Positions 38,676-40,393 of a stretch of 40,393 bases of DNA are shown piece after piece. Position 1 is the first letter of the stretch, and each line of letters begins with the position of its first letter. A program made the translations under genes and the position numbers. The notes below the pieces were generated by a model, which was given only the letters and a program-made list of their open reading frames with translations, was not told the origin of the DNA and made no database searches. The DNA comes from JAPLJC01 sp052326585 (GTDB lineage: Bacteria; Desulfobacterota; Desulfobaccia; Desulfobaccales; 0-14-0-80-60-11), in NCBI GenBank assembly GCA_052326585.1, contig JBKQLU010000060.1, forward strand, positions 1 to 40,393. The letters are read 5' to 3'.

Positions 38676-40004
38676 ATGAAGGGGCCGGTAATCCTAATCT
38701 TGGAAGAGGAAGGCAGTTTCCTGAAAGATTTGGAGAACCGCCTGCGCCAGGATGGCCCCGAGGTGATCGTCTCGTTTCGAAACCTCGAGTTTTTGTCCCT
38801 CTTCCGGAAAACTAGCCCGGATCTGGCCATTATCACCTCTAACCGGAACTCCGCCTGGGACGCGCTAGAGGTGGCCGGGGAGATACGCCGGCAGGATCGC
38901 AGCACCCCGGTGATTCTCCTCGTCCATGAGAGCTCTGAGGCCAAGGCGATTGCCGCCCTCCGGCTGGGGATGAATGACTACTTTAAGCAGCCGGTTTCGC
39001 TGGCAGAGCTGCTGGCCAGCATCCGGCGCCATCTCCCCGGCCGCCCGGGAAAAGCCCCGGCAGAGCAACCGGCCTCTGTGAAACCATGGCTCTGGTCAGG
39101 CTTCATCGGTGAAACCCCCCGTATCCAGCAACTCAAACAATACCTTACCAGGGCTGCCGCCATCGACTGCAACGTGCTCATCACCGGGGAGACGGGGACC
39201 GGCAAGGAGAGGGTAGCAGAACTCATTCATGCGTTGAGCTCCAGGCAAGCCAAACCCCTGGTCTGCATCAACTGCGCGGCTCTGCCGGAAGGTCTCTTTG
39301 AAAGCGAGCTGTTCGGTTATGAGCGGGGCGCCTTCACCGGAGCGGTCCGGTCCAGTCCTGGAAAGCTGAGGCTGGCCGAAGGCGGAACCGTCTTCCTGGA
39401 CGAAGTCTCGGAAATGAGCCCTTATCTGCAGGCTAAGATTCTGCGGGCCATCGACAACCAGGCAATTTACAGCGTGGGCGGCCAGAGACAGATCCCTTTA
39501 GACATCAGGGTGGTGGCTGCCACTAATCAGGAACTGGAGGATGCGATGGAGCAGGGAACTTTCCGCAAGGACCTCTTTTTCCGTCTCAACGTGGCCCGGG
39601 TCCACCTGCCGCCCCTCCGGGAGCGCCGGGAAGACATACCTTTGCTCCTGGAGCACTACCTCCGGGAAATGAACCGCCGTTTCGGCCGCCAGGTGGAAGG
39701 CTTTAGCGAGGAAGTCATGGAGATGCTCTTGGGCTATTCCTGGCCGGGGAACATTCGGGAGTTGAAGAACCTGGTGGAAGCCTTGTTCATCAACCTGCCG
39801 GGGCGGCAGGTCTCCGTGGTGGACCTGCCCGAATCTTTCCGGAAACTCAGAGAAAATCTGGGCGCGCCTTTGGAGGAGAGGGAGCAGGTGCTGAATGCCC
39901 TTTTAGCCACTAACTGGAATAAGAGCAAGGCCGCCGAGAAATTGAACTGGTCCCGGATGACCGTGTACCGGAAAATGCAAAAATATGAAATTAAGGCGTT
40001 ATAA
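38676..40004 (+). CDS. Sigma-54 activator with a receiver domain that lacks the phospho-acceptor Asp
   Basis: A 442-residue NtrC-like protein. Residues 1-118 are a receiver with an acidic patch (Glu10-12) and the conserved Lys104 in DYFKQP, but the phosphorylated Asp is Thr55 (PDLAIITSN). The AAA+ domain has GETGTGKE (171-178), GAFTGA (218-223), VFLDEVSEM and FRKDLFFRLNVARV. The C-terminal Fis-type HTH is normal and basic (NKSKAAEKLNWSRMTVYRKMQKY). The ATG at 38676 follows GAGGCGG. No histidine kinase is near. Control is therefore more likely by tandem riboswitch than by phosphorylation. A dyad and a sigma-54 promoter follow the gene. Confidence 0.93.
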   Translation: MKGPVILILEEEGSFLKDLENRLRQDGPEVIVSFRNLEFLSLFRKTSPDLAIITSNRNSAWDALEVAGEIRRQDRSTPVILLVHESSEAKAIAALRLGMNDYFKQPVSLAELLASIRRHLPGRPGKAPAEQPASVKPWLWSGFIGETPRIQQLKQYLTRAAAIDCNVLITGETGTGKERVAELIHALSSRQAKPLVCINCAALPEGLFESELFGYERGAFTGAVRSSPGKLRLAEGGTVFLDEVSEMSPYLQAKILRAIDNQAIYSVGGQRQIPLDIRVVAATNQELEDAMEQGTFRKDLFFRLNVARVHLPPLRERREDIPLLLEHYLREMNRRFGRQVEGFSEEVMEMLLGYSWPGNIRELKNLVEALFINLPGRQVSVVDLPESFRKLRENLGAPLEEREQVLNALLATNWNKSKAAEKLNWSRMTVYRKMQKYEIKAL

Positions 40005-40134
40005 GAATTTATCCATAATAATTGAGTAACATTTGTAACCTGCTGTAACCCTCCCAGGCTACGCTCCTTCTGCTTAGCAACCCCCCTGTTCCTACTCCTT
40101 TCCCGCTTTTTCACCTCGGGTGGGTTTCCCTGAC

Positions 40135-40154
40135 TGTCACCCGCGAGGGTGACA
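40135..40154. promoter_or_regulatory. Dyad, likely upstream activator site for a sigma-54 activator
   Basis: TGTCACCC (40135-40142) and GGGTGACA (40147-40154) form a perfect 8-bp dyad with 4-nt spacing, about 110 nt upstream of the -24/-12 promoter at 40252. This is the usual place for a dimeric enhancer-binding protein. The activator gene that ends at 40004 is the obvious candidate. Confidence 0.6.
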
Positions 40155-40251
40155 CTTCCCCTTAAAGAACCCGGAGCGGGCCCTGCGCCAGTCAGTCAAT
40201 TAAATAATACTTTCAGCAAGTTAATCAATACGCGGGCGGTGCCCGGCGAGC

Positions 40252-40268
40252 TGGCATCGCCATTGCAC
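40252..40268 (+). promoter_or_regulatory. Sigma-54 promoter at the window end
   Basis: TGGCATC (40252-40258), 4 nt, TTGCAC (40263-40268) gives GG-N10-GC and a near-consensus -24/-12 site. Transcription should start near 40280, reading out of the window. Confidence 0.75.
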
Positions 40269-40279
40269 TATGTCCTGCC

Positions 40280-40393
40280 AAAGCACTGATAAGTTCCGGA
40301 TCGAAGATAACGGATACCCGAATAAAAAGGAGACTGGATGGAGTAGGAGCAGTTCAAAAATTAGGGGGGCCTCACCGTGGCTGGTGGCCCCCC
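40280..40393 (+). ncRNA. Leader or small RNA from the sigma-54 promoter
   Basis: The predicted transcript starts near 40280. Within it AAGGAG (40327-40332) stands 5 nt before an ATG-GAG-TAG (40338-40346), so the best ribosome site leads to a 2-codon ORF. A GC stem, GGGGGGCC (40364-40371) with GGCCCCCC (40386-40393), closes the window. Whether T follows cannot be seen. It may be a small RNA with terminator, or the leader of a gene beyond the window. Confidence 0.4.

Overview
The window is GC-rich and densely coded. It looks like a chromosome segment of an anaerobic member of the Desulfobacterota (old Deltaproteobacteria, perhaps a Desulfobacca-like lineage). This is inferred from a 2-hydroxyacyl-CoA dehydratase/activase pair, a ThiD-ThiN fusion, two sigma-54 activators, GEMM-type riboswitches and many short-spaced operons. 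No rRNA, tRNA or ribosomal protein gene is present to fix the taxonomy.

Layout. 1-500: frameshifted tail of a DUF1016/YhcG nuclease gene and GC-rich palindromes. 576-3246: cysteine desulfurase (-), a PlsC-like acyltransferase (+) and three small membrane proteins. 3423-4387: two exported proteins (-). 4550-7767: ThiDN, activase and dehydratase-like protein (-). 7939-9704: YggS and TatD (-) around a 53-codon membrane ORF. 9766-14919: plus-strand run of a phosphodiester glycosidase-like protein, a Rossmann protein, a sigma-54 activator without sensor domain, a DUF1614 membrane protein, a BamE-like protein and FolC. 14920-16300: PfkB kinase bordered by 7-nt repeats and a palindromic element. 16297-22356: YcaO-TPR protein, an exported protein and a LivFGMH transporter (-). 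22525-28520: RND efflux operon (+). 28608-29859: cold-shock protein behind a terminated leader, a small basic protein and an RRM protein. 29923-36586: a proteasome-like Ntn hydrolase, GH13 and GH77 enzymes, RmuC and a Memo-family protein (-).

The most unusual part is 37271-40393, which reads as one regulatory island. A sigma-54-like promoter lies between two copies of a 26-nt motif and precedes an IS1595-fold protein whose catalytic acidic residues are all replaced. A strong sigma-70 promoter then drives two GEMM-I riboswitches in series, each ending in its own terminator. They control a sigma-54 activator whose receiver domain has Thr in place of the phosphorylated Asp. About 130 bp past that gene is a dyad resembling an upstream activator site, then a close match to a sigma-54 promoter, whose transcript has an almost empty ORF and runs into a GC hairpin at the window edge. 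My reading is that a cyclic dinucleotide controls synthesis of a constitutively competent activator, which then switches on a sigma-54 transcript.

Other points of interest are a Ntn hydrolase whose Thr directly follows the initiator Met, a possible double-cubane-cluster reductase pair, a YcaO-TPR fusion, a 31-bp inverted repeat made of heptads between convergent genes, and two genes whose best Shine-Dalgarno points to AUA or AUU.
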